Source: Selenomonadales bacterium
Lineage (GTDB): Bacteria; Bacillota; Negativicutes; Sporomusales; UBA7701
Direction: 5' to 3'
NCBI GenBank assembly: GCA_029975165.1
Contig: JARKPR010000068.1
Location: 1-64,000 of the forward strand
DNA: 64,000 nt
The first letter of the stretch is position 1. Each line of letters opens with the position of its first letter. A model generated the notes under the pieces. It did no database searches and had not been told where the DNA came from. It saw only the letters and a program-made list of their open reading frames with translations. Of the stretch, positions 33,410-41,916 are shown in pieces. The translations under genes and the position numbers were made by a program.

Positions 33410-33418
33410 ATGTTTCCC

Positions 33419-34723
33419 TCACTTTCGCTTGAGCAGCCGGGCCGCGCAGGTGGCCATGAGTTCGACCCCCGGGGCCAGCACCGCTTCGTCAAAGTCGAAA
33501 TAGTTGCTGTGGTGGCCGGCGGCCAGGTCCGACCCGAGCATGAAGTAGGTGCCGGAGCCGCCCCGTTGCTGCACGACCGACATGAAGTGGGAGTAGTCTT
33601 CGGTGGCGCCGAAGCTGGCATAGTCGTCGATTTGGCTGAAGAAGCCGATGGCCGCGGCCGCGCTCTTCACGAGGTCGCGCATGGCGGGGCTGCTTTCGCC
33701 GCTTTTCGTGCCGCCGACCTGGGTGATTTCGCAGGCCACGCCGTACATTTGGGCGGCGGCGGCGATGATCCGCCGGGCTTCGGCGGCCATGTACTCGTCC
33801 AGTTCGCTCGTTTCGCCGCGGGTTTCCATTTTGTAGCGGGCGGTGGCGGGGATGATGTTGCGCCCCTGCCCGGCGGTGAGGGTGCCGACAGTGATGCGGG
33901 TGGCGCCCTGCCCGTGGCGGGCGATGGCGTGGAGGTTCAAGGCCGCGGCGGCGGCGGCGAGCAGGGCGTTTTTGCCTTCTTCCGGCGCCGCGCCGGCGTG
34001 GGCGGGGACGCCGCTGTAGCGGACGTCGTATTTGGTGGTGGCGAGGAATTTGCCGGTGGCGCAGATGAGCTGGCCGGTCCTGGTGGCCTGGAAGCCGATG
34101 TGGCCGCCGAGGATGTGGTCGACGCCGTCCACGGCGCTGGCGCCGACCATGGCCCGCGCCCCCCGGCTGCCTTCTTCGCCGGGCTGGAAGATGAGGCGGA
34201 GGGTGCCCGCCAGCCCGGGCCGCAGGCCGGCGAGGATTTCCGCCACCCCCAGCCCCATGGCGATGTGGCCGTCATGGCCGCAGGCGTGCATGGCGCCGGC
34301 GTTTTGGGAGGCGAAGCCGTAGCGGGCGGGGCGGTGCTTGTCGTCCTCGGCTTCGTCGATGTCGTTGGCGTCGAGGTCGAAGCGCAGCGCTACCGTGGGG
34401 CCGTCGCCGCAGGGCAGGTCGGCGACCAGGCCGGTCAGGCCGCCCTGCATGCGGGCGACCAGCGCGGGGTCGGCTCCCTGGCGCACGGCTCGGTCCATGT
34501 GGGCGGCCAGCTCCTGCGGGGCGGGCACGCCCATCATGTCGGCCGCGGCGACGGCCGCGGGCCCCAGTTTGACGGTGTAGCCGAGGCGCTGCAGCGTGGC
34601 GGCGACGAGGGCGGCGGTGCGGAATTCGGTCCAGCCGGCCTCGGGGTAGCGGTGAAAGTCGCGGCGCCAGGCGACGAGGCGCGGCGCCAGCGCCTGGGCG
34701 GCTTGTTGTATTTTGTCGCGCAC
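33419..34723 (-). CDS. M20-family amidohydrolase (AbgA-like)
   Basis: 434 residues from GTG 34723 (AAGGGGG). It resembles aminobenzoyl-glutamate utilisation subunit A: RRDFHRYPEAGWTEFRT at the N-terminus, metal ligands in RFDLDANDI, HACGHDGHIAMGLG, FQPGEEGSRGA and a late SGTYFMLGSDLAAGHH. These enzymes cleave acylated amino acids such as p-aminobenzoyl-glutamate, N-acetyl or N-carbamoyl amino acids with two zinc or manganese ions. It is co-transcribed with a DcuC-like carrier (16 bp gap) and the amidohydrolase. Confidence 0.88.
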   Translation of the reverse strand: MRDKIQQAAQALAPRLVAWRRDFHRYPEAGWTEFRTAALVAATLQRLGYTVKLGPAAVAAADMMGVPAPQELAAHMDRAVRQGADPALVARMQGGLTGLVADLPCGDGPTVALRFDLDANDIDEAEDDKHRPARYGFASQNAGAMHACGHDGHIAMGLGVAEILAGLRPGLAGTLRLIFQPGEEGSRGARAMVGASAVDGVDHILGGHIGFQATRTGQLICATGKFLATTKYDVRYSGVPAHAGAAPEEGKNALLAAAAAALNLHAIARHGQGATRITVGTLTAGQGRNIIPATARYKMETRGETSELDEYMAAEARRIIAAAAQMYGVACEITQVGGTKSGESSPAMRDLVKSAAAAIGFFSQIDDYASFGATEDYSHFMSVVQQRGGSGTYFMLGSDLAAGHHSNYFDFDEAVLAPGVELMATCAARLLKRK

Positions 34724-34738
34724 CGGGTATAACCCCCT

Positions 34739-35995
34739 TTAGAGTAAGACGAACATGACCGCGAATACGGCGATGATCATGCCCAGGGCGTTGCGTTTGG
34801 CGATTTCCATAGGGTTGACGCCGGCGATGGTGGCGCAGATGATCGCCGCCCCGGCGATGGGCGACATGGTGCGGCCCAAGGCGCCGCTGAGGGTGGCGAG
34901 GCTGCCCATGCCGATCTGGGTCATGCCGAATTGGGCGGCATGGGGGGTGACCGTCTGGTTGAAGGCGATGGCCGCCGCGTCGCCCGAGCCGGCGATGACC
35001 GCCAGCACGAAGGGGCCGAAGGTGGCCGCCGCCTTGACGAGGGCGGTCGAGGAGACCAGCAGGTTGATGAACGCTTTGACGAGGCCGATGGCTTCCATCC
35101 CGCCGACGAATACGCCGGCGGCGATGATGATGCCCATGATGCTGCCGTAGCTGTTGCCCATGCCGTCGAAGAAAGCTTTCGTCATTTCGGCCGGGTTCCG
35201 GCGGGTGACGACGATGGTCAGCAGCACACCGGTCAGCATGGCGTGGGGCACGCCGAGGGTTTTCAGCGCGGGGATTGCGCCGGTGGCGCCGATGATGAGC
35301 AGCAGTACCGGCACGACGGGCATGAGGGCGTACAGGGGGTTGACTTTTTCCAGCACTACGCCGCCGCCGGCGCTGTCGGCCGGCTCGTAGCCTTTGTTTT
35401 CTTTGAGGACGAAGGCCATGATGGTTACGCATATGGCGCCGATGAGGGCGCAGACGACGTCGGCGACCCAGTGCGCTTTGATGACTTCCATGACGCCGAC
35501 GCCGGCGATTTTGGCCACGAACGGGTTGTGCATCAGGCCGGGGCTGAGCATGCTGCCGAAGGTGCCGGCGTAAACGGCCGCGGCCGCGGTGGCCGGAAAG
35601 ACGCCGGCCGCCATCAGCAGCGGGATGAGGATGGTGCCGACCGCGGCCGATACGCCGGCGGCGCTGGGCAGGGCGATGTTGATGAGGAACGTGCCGAGCG
35701 TGGCCCCGGGGATCAGGACGGGCCGGGCTTTTACCAGCACGCTGGCCAACAGGTTGATGAGGTGTTTGTCGCAGCCGGTGTATTTCATGACGAAGGCGAA
35801 CCCCATGACCGAGCAGATGGCTTGGATGAGGCCGCTCGTGACCATGGCCTTGGCGAAGGCGTCGAAGGCCGCCAGGGGGTTGCCGGAAAGGACGGCCATG
35901 GCGAGGCCGGCGGCGATTAGGACCATGCGGGTCTCGTATTGTTTGATCAGGCAGTAAACCGCGGCCAGGATAACGATGATTCCCACGTAAATCAT
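34739..35995 (-). CDS. DcuC-family anaerobic C4-dicarboxylate carrier
   Basis: 418 residues with about 12 membrane helices. DcuC-like features: FVMKYTGCDKHLINLL (about 68-83), IALPSAAGVSAAVGTILIPLL (about 107-127), AGTFGSMLSPGLMHNPFVA and GSGDAAAIAFNQTVTPHAAQFG. DcuC-type carriers move fumarate, succinate or related acids; some relatives carry other organic anions. First gene of the operon, with ATG 35995 behind GCAGGAGGTAGAGC. The operon context suggests uptake of an amide-linked substrate or release of the resulting acid. Confidence 0.88.
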   Translation of the reverse strand: MIYVGIIVILAAVYCLIKQYETRMVLIAAGLAMAVLSGNPLAAFDAFAKAMVTSGLIQAICSVMGFAFVMKYTGCDKHLINLLASVLVKARPVLIPGATLGTFLINIALPSAAGVSAAVGTILIPLLMAAGVFPATAAAAVYAGTFGSMLSPGLMHNPFVAKIAGVGVMEVIKAHWVADVVCALIGAICVTIMAFVLKENKGYEPADSAGGGVVLEKVNPLYALMPVVPVLLLIIGATGAIPALKTLGVPHAMLTGVLLTIVVTRRNPAEMTKAFFDGMGNSYGSIMGIIIAAGVFVGGMEAIGLVKAFINLLVSSTALVKAAATFGPFVLAVIAGSGDAAAIAFNQTVTPHAAQFGMTQIGMGSLATLSGALGRTMSPIAGAAIICATIAGVNPMEIAKRNALGMIIAVFAVMFVLL

Positions 35996-36252
35996 TGCTC
36001 TACCTCCTGCTGGTTTTGTGATTTGTGACTGTTGTTTTCGTCAGGGGCGGGGAAAATCCTGCCGCTGCCCGGAGCGGAACCATCCGCAAAACAAAGGCCG
36101 CCCTCCCGGTCCCCGGCGGGACGGGCAATCGGGCGGCAGCCGGCTTCATTGCCATGCGGCGAGGCTATGCGATTGTTTCCCGTGAGCTACATATTTCGCT
36201 TGCCGCTGCCAATATCCTCCTCATGCGGCAAGATTATCGGCGATTTTATCCT

Positions 36253-36281
36253 TTGACAAATCGCCCCGCGCTATTTATCAT
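36253..36281 (+). promoter_or_regulatory. Sigma-A promoter of the glutamine amidotransferase gene
   Basis: TTGACA (36253-36258), 17 bp, TATCAT (36276-36281). The rest of the 350-bp divergent region with dcuC (35996-36252) shows nothing recognisable. Confidence 0.75.
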
Positions 36282-36297
36282 GGAGGTAGCAACGAAG

Positions 36298-36329
36298 CCC
36301 GAGGGGTAATGCCCCTGGGCCATTTTTTT
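36298..36329 (+). terminator. Attenuator-like terminator in the leader of the amidotransferase gene
   Basis: GCCCGAGGGG / CCCCTGGGC stem (36298-36320) followed by seven T's (36323-36329), placed between the promoter and the ribosome site GCGGAGG. Full-length transcription would require read-through. Confidence 0.6.
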
Positions 36330-36345
36330 GCGCGGAGGTGCCGCT

Positions 36346-37062
36346 ATGAGGAAGCTGCTTATCGTGAAGACGGGGACGACTTTGGCGTCGGTCCGCCGCC
36401 GGCATGGCGATTTCGAGGACCATATCGTCAACCAGCTCGGGGTGCCGGCGAGCGACGTGGTTACGGCGCCGGTTTTCATTGACGGCGTCCTGCCGCCGCT
36501 GCAGGATGTGTCGGCGGTGATCGTGACCGGGTCGCATGCGATGGTTTCCGACCGGGAGGACTGGAGCCGGCGTCTCGCCTACTGGCTGAGGCACGTGTGC
36601 GGCGCCTCGGTGCCGGTGCTCGGCCTGTGCTACGGCCATCAGATCGTGGCCGACGCGTGGGGCGGCAGCGTGGACTACCATCCCGGCGGCCGGGAGGTGG
36701 GGACGGTGGCGATCGAGCTTTGCGAGGCCGGCAAGCGGGATGCGCTGCTCGGGTGTCTGCCGGAGAGGTTCCTGGGCCATGTCTTCCACGCCCAGACGGT
36801 GACAAAGCTGCCGCCCGCCGCCCGCGTGCTGGCGAAGAACGCTTTCGAGCCTCATCACGCTTTCGTGATCGGCGATAATGTGTGGGGCGTCCAGTTCCAC
36901 CCCGAGTTCGATGCGGCGATAATGCTGGCGTATGTCGAGGAGGAGCGCGAGTCGCTCGCCCGCGAGGGCTACGCGGTCGACAAGCTGAAGGCGTCGCTGC
37001 GGGACCATCCTTACGGCCGGGCCCTCCTGCGCCGGTTCATCGGCCTCGCGGCCGGCGGCTGA
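36346..37062 (+). CDS. Class I glutamine amidotransferase (GMP synthase-like)
   Basis: 238 residues from ATG 36346 (GCGGAGG 7 nt upstream). The nucleophile Cys is in VLGLCYGHQIVA (about 94-105) and the catalytic His/Glu in WGVQFHPEFDAA (about 185-196). FLGHVFHAQTVTKLP and AVIVTGSHAMVSDRE are family blocks. Stand-alone members hydrolyse gamma-glutamyl amides or supply ammonia to unknown partners. It has no synthetase domain. Transcription may be attenuated. It lies opposite the amide-catabolic operon, so a role in nitrogen release is plausible. Confidence 0.87.
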   Translation: MRKLLIVKTGTTLASVRRRHGDFEDHIVNQLGVPASDVVTAPVFIDGVLPPLQDVSAVIVTGSHAMVSDREDWSRRLAYWLRHVCGASVPVLGLCYGHQIVADAWGGSVDYHPGGREVGTVAIELCEAGKRDALLGCLPERFLGHVFHAQTVTKLPPAARVLAKNAFEPHHAFVIGDNVWGVQFHPEFDAAIMLAYVEEERESLAREGYAVDKLKASLRDHPYGRALLRRFIGLAAGG

Positions 37063-37084
37063 CGCCGGGTACCGGCCGTGGGCA

Positions 37085-37737
37085 TCAGCCGAAGATGGCT
37101 TTGGTGGCCAGGAAACAGACCGACGGGCGGAGCAGGCAGCCGTAGATCATCGCCGCATGCGGGTTGTTGAGGCCGATGAACGGGGCCGTCAGCGGCGTCA
37201 GGATCATGACGAGGACGGATTTGATCACTCCGGCGGCGATGCTGATGGCGATGACTGGCGAGCTGGCGCCGAGGGCGGCGCCCGTGACCGAGCCGACGAT
37301 GAAGGTGACGGCGCCGGCGCCGATGGTCGCCAGGCTGACGGGGTCGCTGTAGCCGTAGGCAAGGGCCATGGCAACGCCTGTTATGTATGCGGAGAAGATG
37401 CTGATAAACAGGGAGAGTACCCCGGCGAGGCCGGTTTTTTTCTTTCGCCCAGCCGCGCGCCCCAGGCGGTGGCGACGATGGCGTAGTCGCGCAGCATGCC
37501 GCCACCCGCCAGGCCTATGGGGATGTACATGTTGCTCCAGAAGGTTACGCCGTCCGCGGTCGGCTTGGGCAACCTGCCGCGGGCGTGCAGGTAGTCGCCG
37601 GCGAGGATGAGGAAGAGCATTGCGAAGCCTACTCCGCCGACGTTGGCTTTTACGTTCAGCAAGGCACCCAGGATGTCGCCCAGCCATATCCCGAGGAAAT
37701 AACAAAGCGACAGCAGGGCCATGCCATAGATTACCAT
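37085..37737 (-). pseudogene. Decayed malonate transporter: madL start fused to madM remnants
   Basis: Reading from ATG 37737, the first ~70 residues match MadL (MVIYGMALLSLCYFLGIWLG, KANVGGVGFAML, GVTFWSNMYIPI). They then pass directly into MadM (GLAGGGMLRDYAIVATAWG), so the end of madL and start of madM are missing. At about 37434-37440 an A7 run on the minus strand shifts the frame by one. The other frame continues MadM (LAYGYSDPVSLATIGAGAVT, VTGAALGASSPVIAISIAAG). Near the end MIYG jumps to CLLRPSVCFLATKAIFG, losing roughly 40 residues. Three lesions make a functional transporter unlikely. Confidence 0.75.
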
Positions 37738-37804
37738 CCCGGCGAGGTCCTCCTCGTTGTTCGCCCCGGGGGAATGCCCTCCGGACGAGGCTGCTTGGTC
37801 CTGG

Positions 37805-38788
37805 TTATATCGCGACCCATTGGCCGATCCCCCGCGTTCGGGCCTGTTCGTAAGCGTAGCCGGCGGTGGCGAGGTCCTGGACGGCGACGCCGGTGGTGTC
37901 GTAGATGGTGATGCCGTCGGCGGCGGTCCGCCCCGGCTTGGCGCCGGCGATGATTTCGCCGATTTCGGCATGGATGGACTGGCGGGTGATGATGCCGGCG
38001 TCGTAGGGGTGCTGGCATTCGCCGAGGTAGATGCATTGGGCGGTGTCGTCGACGACGACCTTGGCGCCGGCGAACAGGTTGGCGTCGAGCTCCTGCTTGC
38101 CGCGGGTGTCGGTGCCGACGGCGTTGATGTGGGTGCCGGGTTTGACCCAGCCGGCCATGACGATTGGCCGGTAGCTGGAGGCGGCGGTGATGATGACGTC
38201 GGCGCCGCGGCAGGCTTCTTCGGCGGTGGCGGCGACGGCGATTTTCCGCGGGCCGGCGGCCAGTTCCCCGGCCATGGCGGCGGCGGCGGCCGGGACGGCG
38301 TCGTAGAGGTAGATCGTGGCGATGCGCGGCAGGACCCGCAGGGCGGCGGCCAGTTGGTTGCGCCCCTGCTGCCCGGCGCCGATGAGGGCCAGTACGGCGC
38401 TGTCCGGCCGGGCCAGGTATTTGCAGCCGATGGCGCCGCTGGCGGCGGTGCGGACCTGGGTGACGAAGTTGGCGGCGACGAGGGCGCAGGGCTGGCCGGT
38501 CTGCGGCGTGAAGAGGACCATGACCGACTGGTGGTTGGTGAGCCCGGCCGCCTTGTTGCCGGACCAGAAGCCGCCGGCCTTGAAGCCGAGGGCTTCCTGG
38601 CCCGGGAGGTAGCCCGATTTGATGCCGAAGATGCCGCCGTGCTCTTTGATCTCTTCCCGGACGACGGGGAAGACGCGGCTTCGGCCGGCGCTGTGGTCGG
38701 CGAAGGCCTGCTCCACCATCCGCAGGTTTTCTTCGAAGGATACGATATCCGCGACGTCCCGGTCGCTGAGGACGAGGACTTCGGCCAT
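37805..38788 (-). CDS. Ornithine cyclodeaminase / mu-crystallin family protein
   Basis: 327 residues. An N-terminal dimerisation part (VLSDRDVADIVSFEENLRMV) is followed by the Rossmann motif LALIGAGQQGRNQLAA (about 133-148) and family blocks TAASGAIGCKYLARPDS, GTHINAVGTDTRGKQELD, VVDDTAQCIYLGEC and ITIYDTTGVAVQDLATA. Members act as ornithine cyclodeaminase, alanine dehydrogenase, ketimine reductase or related NAD(P)-dependent enzymes. The exact substrate cannot be read. ATG 38788 has GGAGGG upstream. It lies upstream of the decayed malonate transporter on the same strand. Confidence 0.88.
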   Translation of the reverse strand: MAEVLVLSDRDVADIVSFEENLRMVEQAFADHSAGRSRVFPVVREEIKEHGGIFGIKSGYLPGQEALGFKAGGFWSGNKAAGLTNHQSVMVLFTPQTGQPCALVAANFVTQVRTAASGAIGCKYLARPDSAVLALIGAGQQGRNQLAAALRVLPRIATIYLYDAVPAAAAAMAGELAAGPRKIAVAATAEEACRGADVIITAASSYRPIVMAGWVKPGTHINAVGTDTRGKQELDANLFAGAKVVVDDTAQCIYLGECQHPYDAGIITRQSIHAEIGEIIAGAKPGRTAADGITIYDTTGVAVQDLATAGYAYEQARTRGIGQWVAI

Positions 38789-39094
38789 GTTTCATCCCTC
38801 CGTTGCCGTTGGTGCCAATTCCCTGGGAGGTATTCGCCGTGCCGGCCCGCTTCCCCTGCGCAGGCTGGTTATTATTTGCCAACGGCGGCGGCGCGTTGAC
38901 CGGACCCCTGGGCAGACGGCGCAGGGATGAAAACAGGGGCCCAGAGTTTCTTGGTCGCGGCGCCGTGGGTGAATTTACTGGCCGGTGCCAGCCGGATATT
39001 TCCGCCGGAAGATGTTTTGTCACGAGTTTGTCATATTTATGGGGTAATATATAGAAATATTCGGCTGCTCCGACCGTGAGAGGAGGTTTGCTTC

Positions 39095-40117
39095 ATGCGG
39101 TACGGTTTATTATATTATCGCCCCACCGGCAATATCGGCGATGAGATCCAAAGCCTCGCGGCCCGCCAGTTCCTGCCGCGCGTCGATGTGTTGGTCGACC
39201 GCGAGAGGATGAAAGAGTTCCCCAGCCCGGAGCCAGTGAAGATGATATTGAACGGCTGGTATATGTGCGAGCCGGCGCAATGGCCGCCCGCGCCCGCGAT
39301 AGCGCCGCTGCTGACCTCGATGCATATTGCGGATAAACGCCCGGTCACGGCCGCCTGGTTCGACGGCGACAACCGCCGTTATCTGCTGGAGCACGGCCCG
39401 GTCGGCGCCCGCGATACGGCGACTTTGGCGCTGCTGGAGCGGTACGGGGTCCCGGCGTATTTCTCCGGCTGCCTGACGTTGACGCTGCAGCGCAACGGCC
39501 AGGCCGTGCGCGGCGATTATGTCTGCGCGGTCGATGTCGACCGGGAGACGCTGGCGGAGCTGCGCGCCAGGACCGCGCGGCCGGTCATCCCTGTGACCCA
39601 TTGGCTGCCGCGTCATATGGAGCAGGAAGATACTTTCGTCTTTGCCGAGATGCTGCTGGACCTGTACCAGCGCGCCCATTGCGTGGTGACGACCCGGCTG
39701 CACGCCGCCCTGCCCTGCCTGGCGTTGCGCACGCCGGTGCTGCTGCTGTCCTCCGCGGAAAGTTCCCGCTTCGCCGGCCTGGACGCGCTGACGAGGCATT
39801 GTACGCGCGAGGACTATCTGAGCGGCAAGTTTGATTTCGATCTTGACAGCCCCGGGGAAAACCCGCAAAATTATCTGGCCTTCCGCGAGCGCCTCGTCGA
39901 AAGCTGCAGCCGCTTCATCGGCCCGGCAGACGAACAGGCTTACGTCGCCAGTCAAATCCGTATCTTCGCGGGGTTGCGTTCGTCCATCGCCGTTTGGGAA
40001 GAAAACAAACGGCTCGACAGGGCGCTCGTCGACTTGCGCCACGGCCATGTTAGGCCGCTGTTGAGGGAAATCCGCGGGTTCTTCGCGAAGCACGGACAGA
40101 GCAAACGGCGACTATGA
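39095..40117 (+). CDS. Polysaccharide pyruvyl transferase family protein
   Basis: 340 residues from ATG 39095 (GAGAGGAGG). Family features: TGNIGDEIQSLAARQFLP at the N-terminus, PVGARDTATLALLERYGVPA and FSGCLTLTL, the RAHCVVTTRLHAALPCLALRTPVLLL block (about 195-220) and a C-terminal helical region. Such enzymes add pyruvate ketals to surface polysaccharides using phosphoenolpyruvate, although many family members have other roles. No glycosyltransferases are adjacent. The 306 bp upstream hold the promoter region and no gene. Confidence 0.82.
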   Translation: MRYGLLYYRPTGNIGDEIQSLAARQFLPRVDVLVDRERMKEFPSPEPVKMILNGWYMCEPAQWPPAPAIAPLLTSMHIADKRPVTAAWFDGDNRRYLLEHGPVGARDTATLALLERYGVPAYFSGCLTLTLQRNGQAVRGDYVCAVDVDRETLAELRARTARPVIPVTHWLPRHMEQEDTFVFAEMLLDLYQRAHCVVTTRLHAALPCLALRTPVLLLSSAESSRFAGLDALTRHCTREDYLSGKFDFDLDSPGENPQNYLAFRERLVESCSRFIGPADEQAYVASQIRIFAGLRSSIAVWEENKRLDRALVDLRHGHVRPLLREIRGFFAKHGQSKRRL

Positions 40118-40131
40118 GGCTCGGCGGCCGG

Positions 40132-40752
40132 TCAGCGCACGATGGCCTGGAACTCGGGCAGGCCGCGCATGCGGGCGAAGTGGTCCTGTTCTTGGGCGAC
40201 GGCTTTTACGGCCGGGTCGAGCAGGGCGGCTTTGCGCAGGTAGGCGAGGGCTCCGGGGGTGTTGCCCCGGTCGGCGTGGATGGTGGCGATGCCGTAGTAG
40301 CTCCAGGTGTTTTGGGGGTCGCCCTGGATGGTCCGGTCGAACCAGTACAGCGCTTGGTCGTAGTCGTTCTGGAGCTTGTAGGCCATGGCCATGTCGTAGA
40401 AGGCCGGCACGTAGCCCGGGGCCATGGCGAGCGTTTTTTCGATGAGAGCCAGGCCGCCGCGGTAGTCGCCCTGGAAGCAGCGGGCGATGCCTTTGGCGGT
40501 GTAGATTTTGAAGTTGGCGGGGTCGGCGGCGATGGCCCTATCGTAGGCGGCGACGGCCCCCTGGTAGTCGTAGTCTTCGTAGAGTTTGCGGCCCTGGGCG
40601 TAGAATTCTTCCGCTTCCGCGGCCTGGGCGGGGTCGGCAGCGGGAGCGGCCGGCCCGGGCGGCTTGGGCCCGGGTTCGCGGGCGCAGCCGGGCAGGGCCG
40701 CGAGCAGCGCCAGCGCGGCGATGACGATGGTTTTGGCGGTGATAGTTTTCAT
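40132..40752 (-). CDS. TPR lipoprotein
   Basis: 206 residues. A lipobox (LAALPGC, Cys at about 23) ends the signal peptide. An Ala/Pro linker precedes four or five TPR units (QGRKLYEDYDYQGAVAAYDR, IYTAKGIARCFQGDYRGGL, DYDQALYWFDR). ATG 40752 is preceded by CGGAGGAC. It is likely attached to a membrane by a diacylglyceryl-Cys and used for protein-protein contacts. The function is not known. Confidence 0.85.
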   Translation of the reverse strand: MKTITAKTIVIAALALLAALPGCAREPGPKPPGPAAPAADPAQAAEAEEFYAQGRKLYEDYDYQGAVAAYDRAIAADPANFKIYTAKGIARCFQGDYRGGLALIEKTLAMAPGYVPAFYDMAMAYKLQNDYDQALYWFDRTIQGDPQNTWSYYGIATIHADRGNTPGALAYLRKAALLDPAVKAVAQEQDHFARMRGLPEFQAIVR

Positions 40753-40919
40753 CTTTGTCCTCCGTTGGTCGTGAGTGCAGGCGCTTTTTTATAACGATTT
40801 TATCATTTATCGACCGATTTTCCCAGTATGTTTCGCCGCCGCCGGAAATCCGGCAGGAAATTTCCCCCATCTGCCGAATGGTGCTTTAATGGCAATCGGA
40901 AGAATACGGGGGCGATGGC

Positions 40920-41240
40920 ATGGAAAGGCAGAGCTTCTGGCTGATGATCGAGTATCCCTATACCCTGGATTTGACTTCCGACGATATCCGGACCTGGCTG
41001 ACCGAGCAGCTGGCCGGCAAGGTGGACAATTTCGTCGCCTTTACGGAGGAGACGTTCGGCGGCGTGACGTTCCGCAAGATGATAACCGGCGTGCTGATCG
41101 TGGAGCACCAGGAGGACATTCCGGTCGAGAAGATGAAGTGGAACCTGCAGGGCCCCCGCCCTTTCCGGATCACGGATATCGAGAAGAAGAGGATCGACCG
41201 GCGGGCGAGACCTACGGCCGCGGACGGCCGGCCGTATTAG
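40920..41240 (+). CDS. Conserved-looking protein of unknown function
   Basis: 106 residues: ERQSFWLMIEYPYTLDLTSD, then IRTWLTEQLAGKVDNFVAFTEE, VEHQEDIPVEKMKWNLQGP and a basic C-terminus (EKKRIDRRARP). Alternating beta/alpha character, no signal peptide or cysteine. ATG 40920 with GGGGGCG upstream. A strong terminator follows. No family is recognised. Confidence 0.65.
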   Translation: MERQSFWLMIEYPYTLDLTSDDIRTWLTEQLAGKVDNFVAFTEETFGGVTFRKMITGVLIVEHQEDIPVEKMKWNLQGPRPFRITDIEKKRIDRRARPTAADGRPY

Positions 41241-41249
41241 CTGTAGACG

Positions 41250-41280
41250 AAATCCCCGGCTTTAAAGGCCGGGGATTTTT
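41250..41280. terminator. Bidirectional intrinsic terminator
   Basis: AAATCCCCGGC / GCCGGGGATTT stem followed by TT, between the convergent genes ending at 41240 and 41285. Confidence 0.75.
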
Positions 41281-41284
41281 GCTG

Positions 41285-41848
41285 TCATTTGTCCAGGGAT
41301 TCCTTGTAGGCGGCGCCCTCGCGGTAGACGGCGCCGATGGCGCGCCCGAGGGCGAAGTACGAGGGGTACATCATGACGATGGGGTCGATTTTGGCCGGGT
41401 CGGGGCGGCCGCCTTCGAGGCCGGCTTCGTCGGCGTAGACGGCGACGATGTCGCCGAGGTAGATGGTGAATCCGGCGGTGGGGATGGCCTGGGCGACGGT
41501 GCAGAGGATGTTGACCGGACATTCGGTGATGAGCGGGGCGCGGGCGGCCGGGTCGTAGAAGGGGGTGAAGAGGACGGATTTGTCGGCCGTTTTGCCGGAG
41601 ACGACGCCGCAGTAGTCGGTCTGGCGCACGAGGCCGGTCGACGGCAGGTTGACGCTGAAGCAGCCGTTCTCCCGGACGCCGGCGGCGGTGTGGTGGGTGT
41701 CTTTGAGGGAGATGTAGAGCATCGGCTCGAGGTTGACGACGCCGCAGGCGCCGACGGTGGCGTAGTTGGGCCGGCCGGCGACTTCGGCGCCGACGATGAC
41801 AGTGGGGAAAACGAGCGCCGGTGCGTTCGGCAGTTTGACTTTGTTCAG
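41285..41848 (-). CDS. Flavin reductase-like FMN-binding protein
   Basis: About 187 residues. The split-barrel flavin reductase pattern is present: VFPTVIVGAEVAGRPNYATV, GACGVVNLEPMLYISLKDTH, ENGCFSVNLPS and VSGKTADKSVLFTPFYDP. Such proteins reduce or bind FMN. The start is uncertain: no ATG or GTG follows the ribosome site GGGAGGGG, and CTG 41848 lies 5 nt behind it, so an unusual CTG start is possible. It follows an Fe-S aldo/keto reductase by about 70 bp on the same strand and may share its transcript. Confidence 0.8.
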   Translation of the reverse strand: MNKVKLPNAPALVFPTVIVGAEVAGRPNYATVGACGVVNLEPMLYISLKDTHHTAAGVRENGCFSVNLPSTGLVRQTDYCGVVSGKTADKSVLFTPFYDPAARAPLITECPVNILCTVAQAIPTAGFTIYLGDIVAVYADEAGLEGGRPDPAKIDPIVMMYPSYFALGRAIGAVYREGAAYKESLDK

Positions 41849-41916
41849 GTGGACCCCTCCCCTGCCCTTTTTGCTTAGTATTTGCCGGGCGAGGCGGGGC
41901 GATGCGCGGCCGACGG

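Noticed and set aside
32380-33621. A 413-codon minus-strand frame in another phase over the amidohydrolase
   Set aside because: Low-complexity Pro/Ser/Thr/Ala composition typical of an off-frame reading of GC-rich coding DNA.
36280-36309. A nine-codon leader peptide (ATG GAG GTA ... TAA) before the attenuator
   Set aside because: Its ATG overlaps the -10 element, so the start codon would lie upstream of the transcription start.
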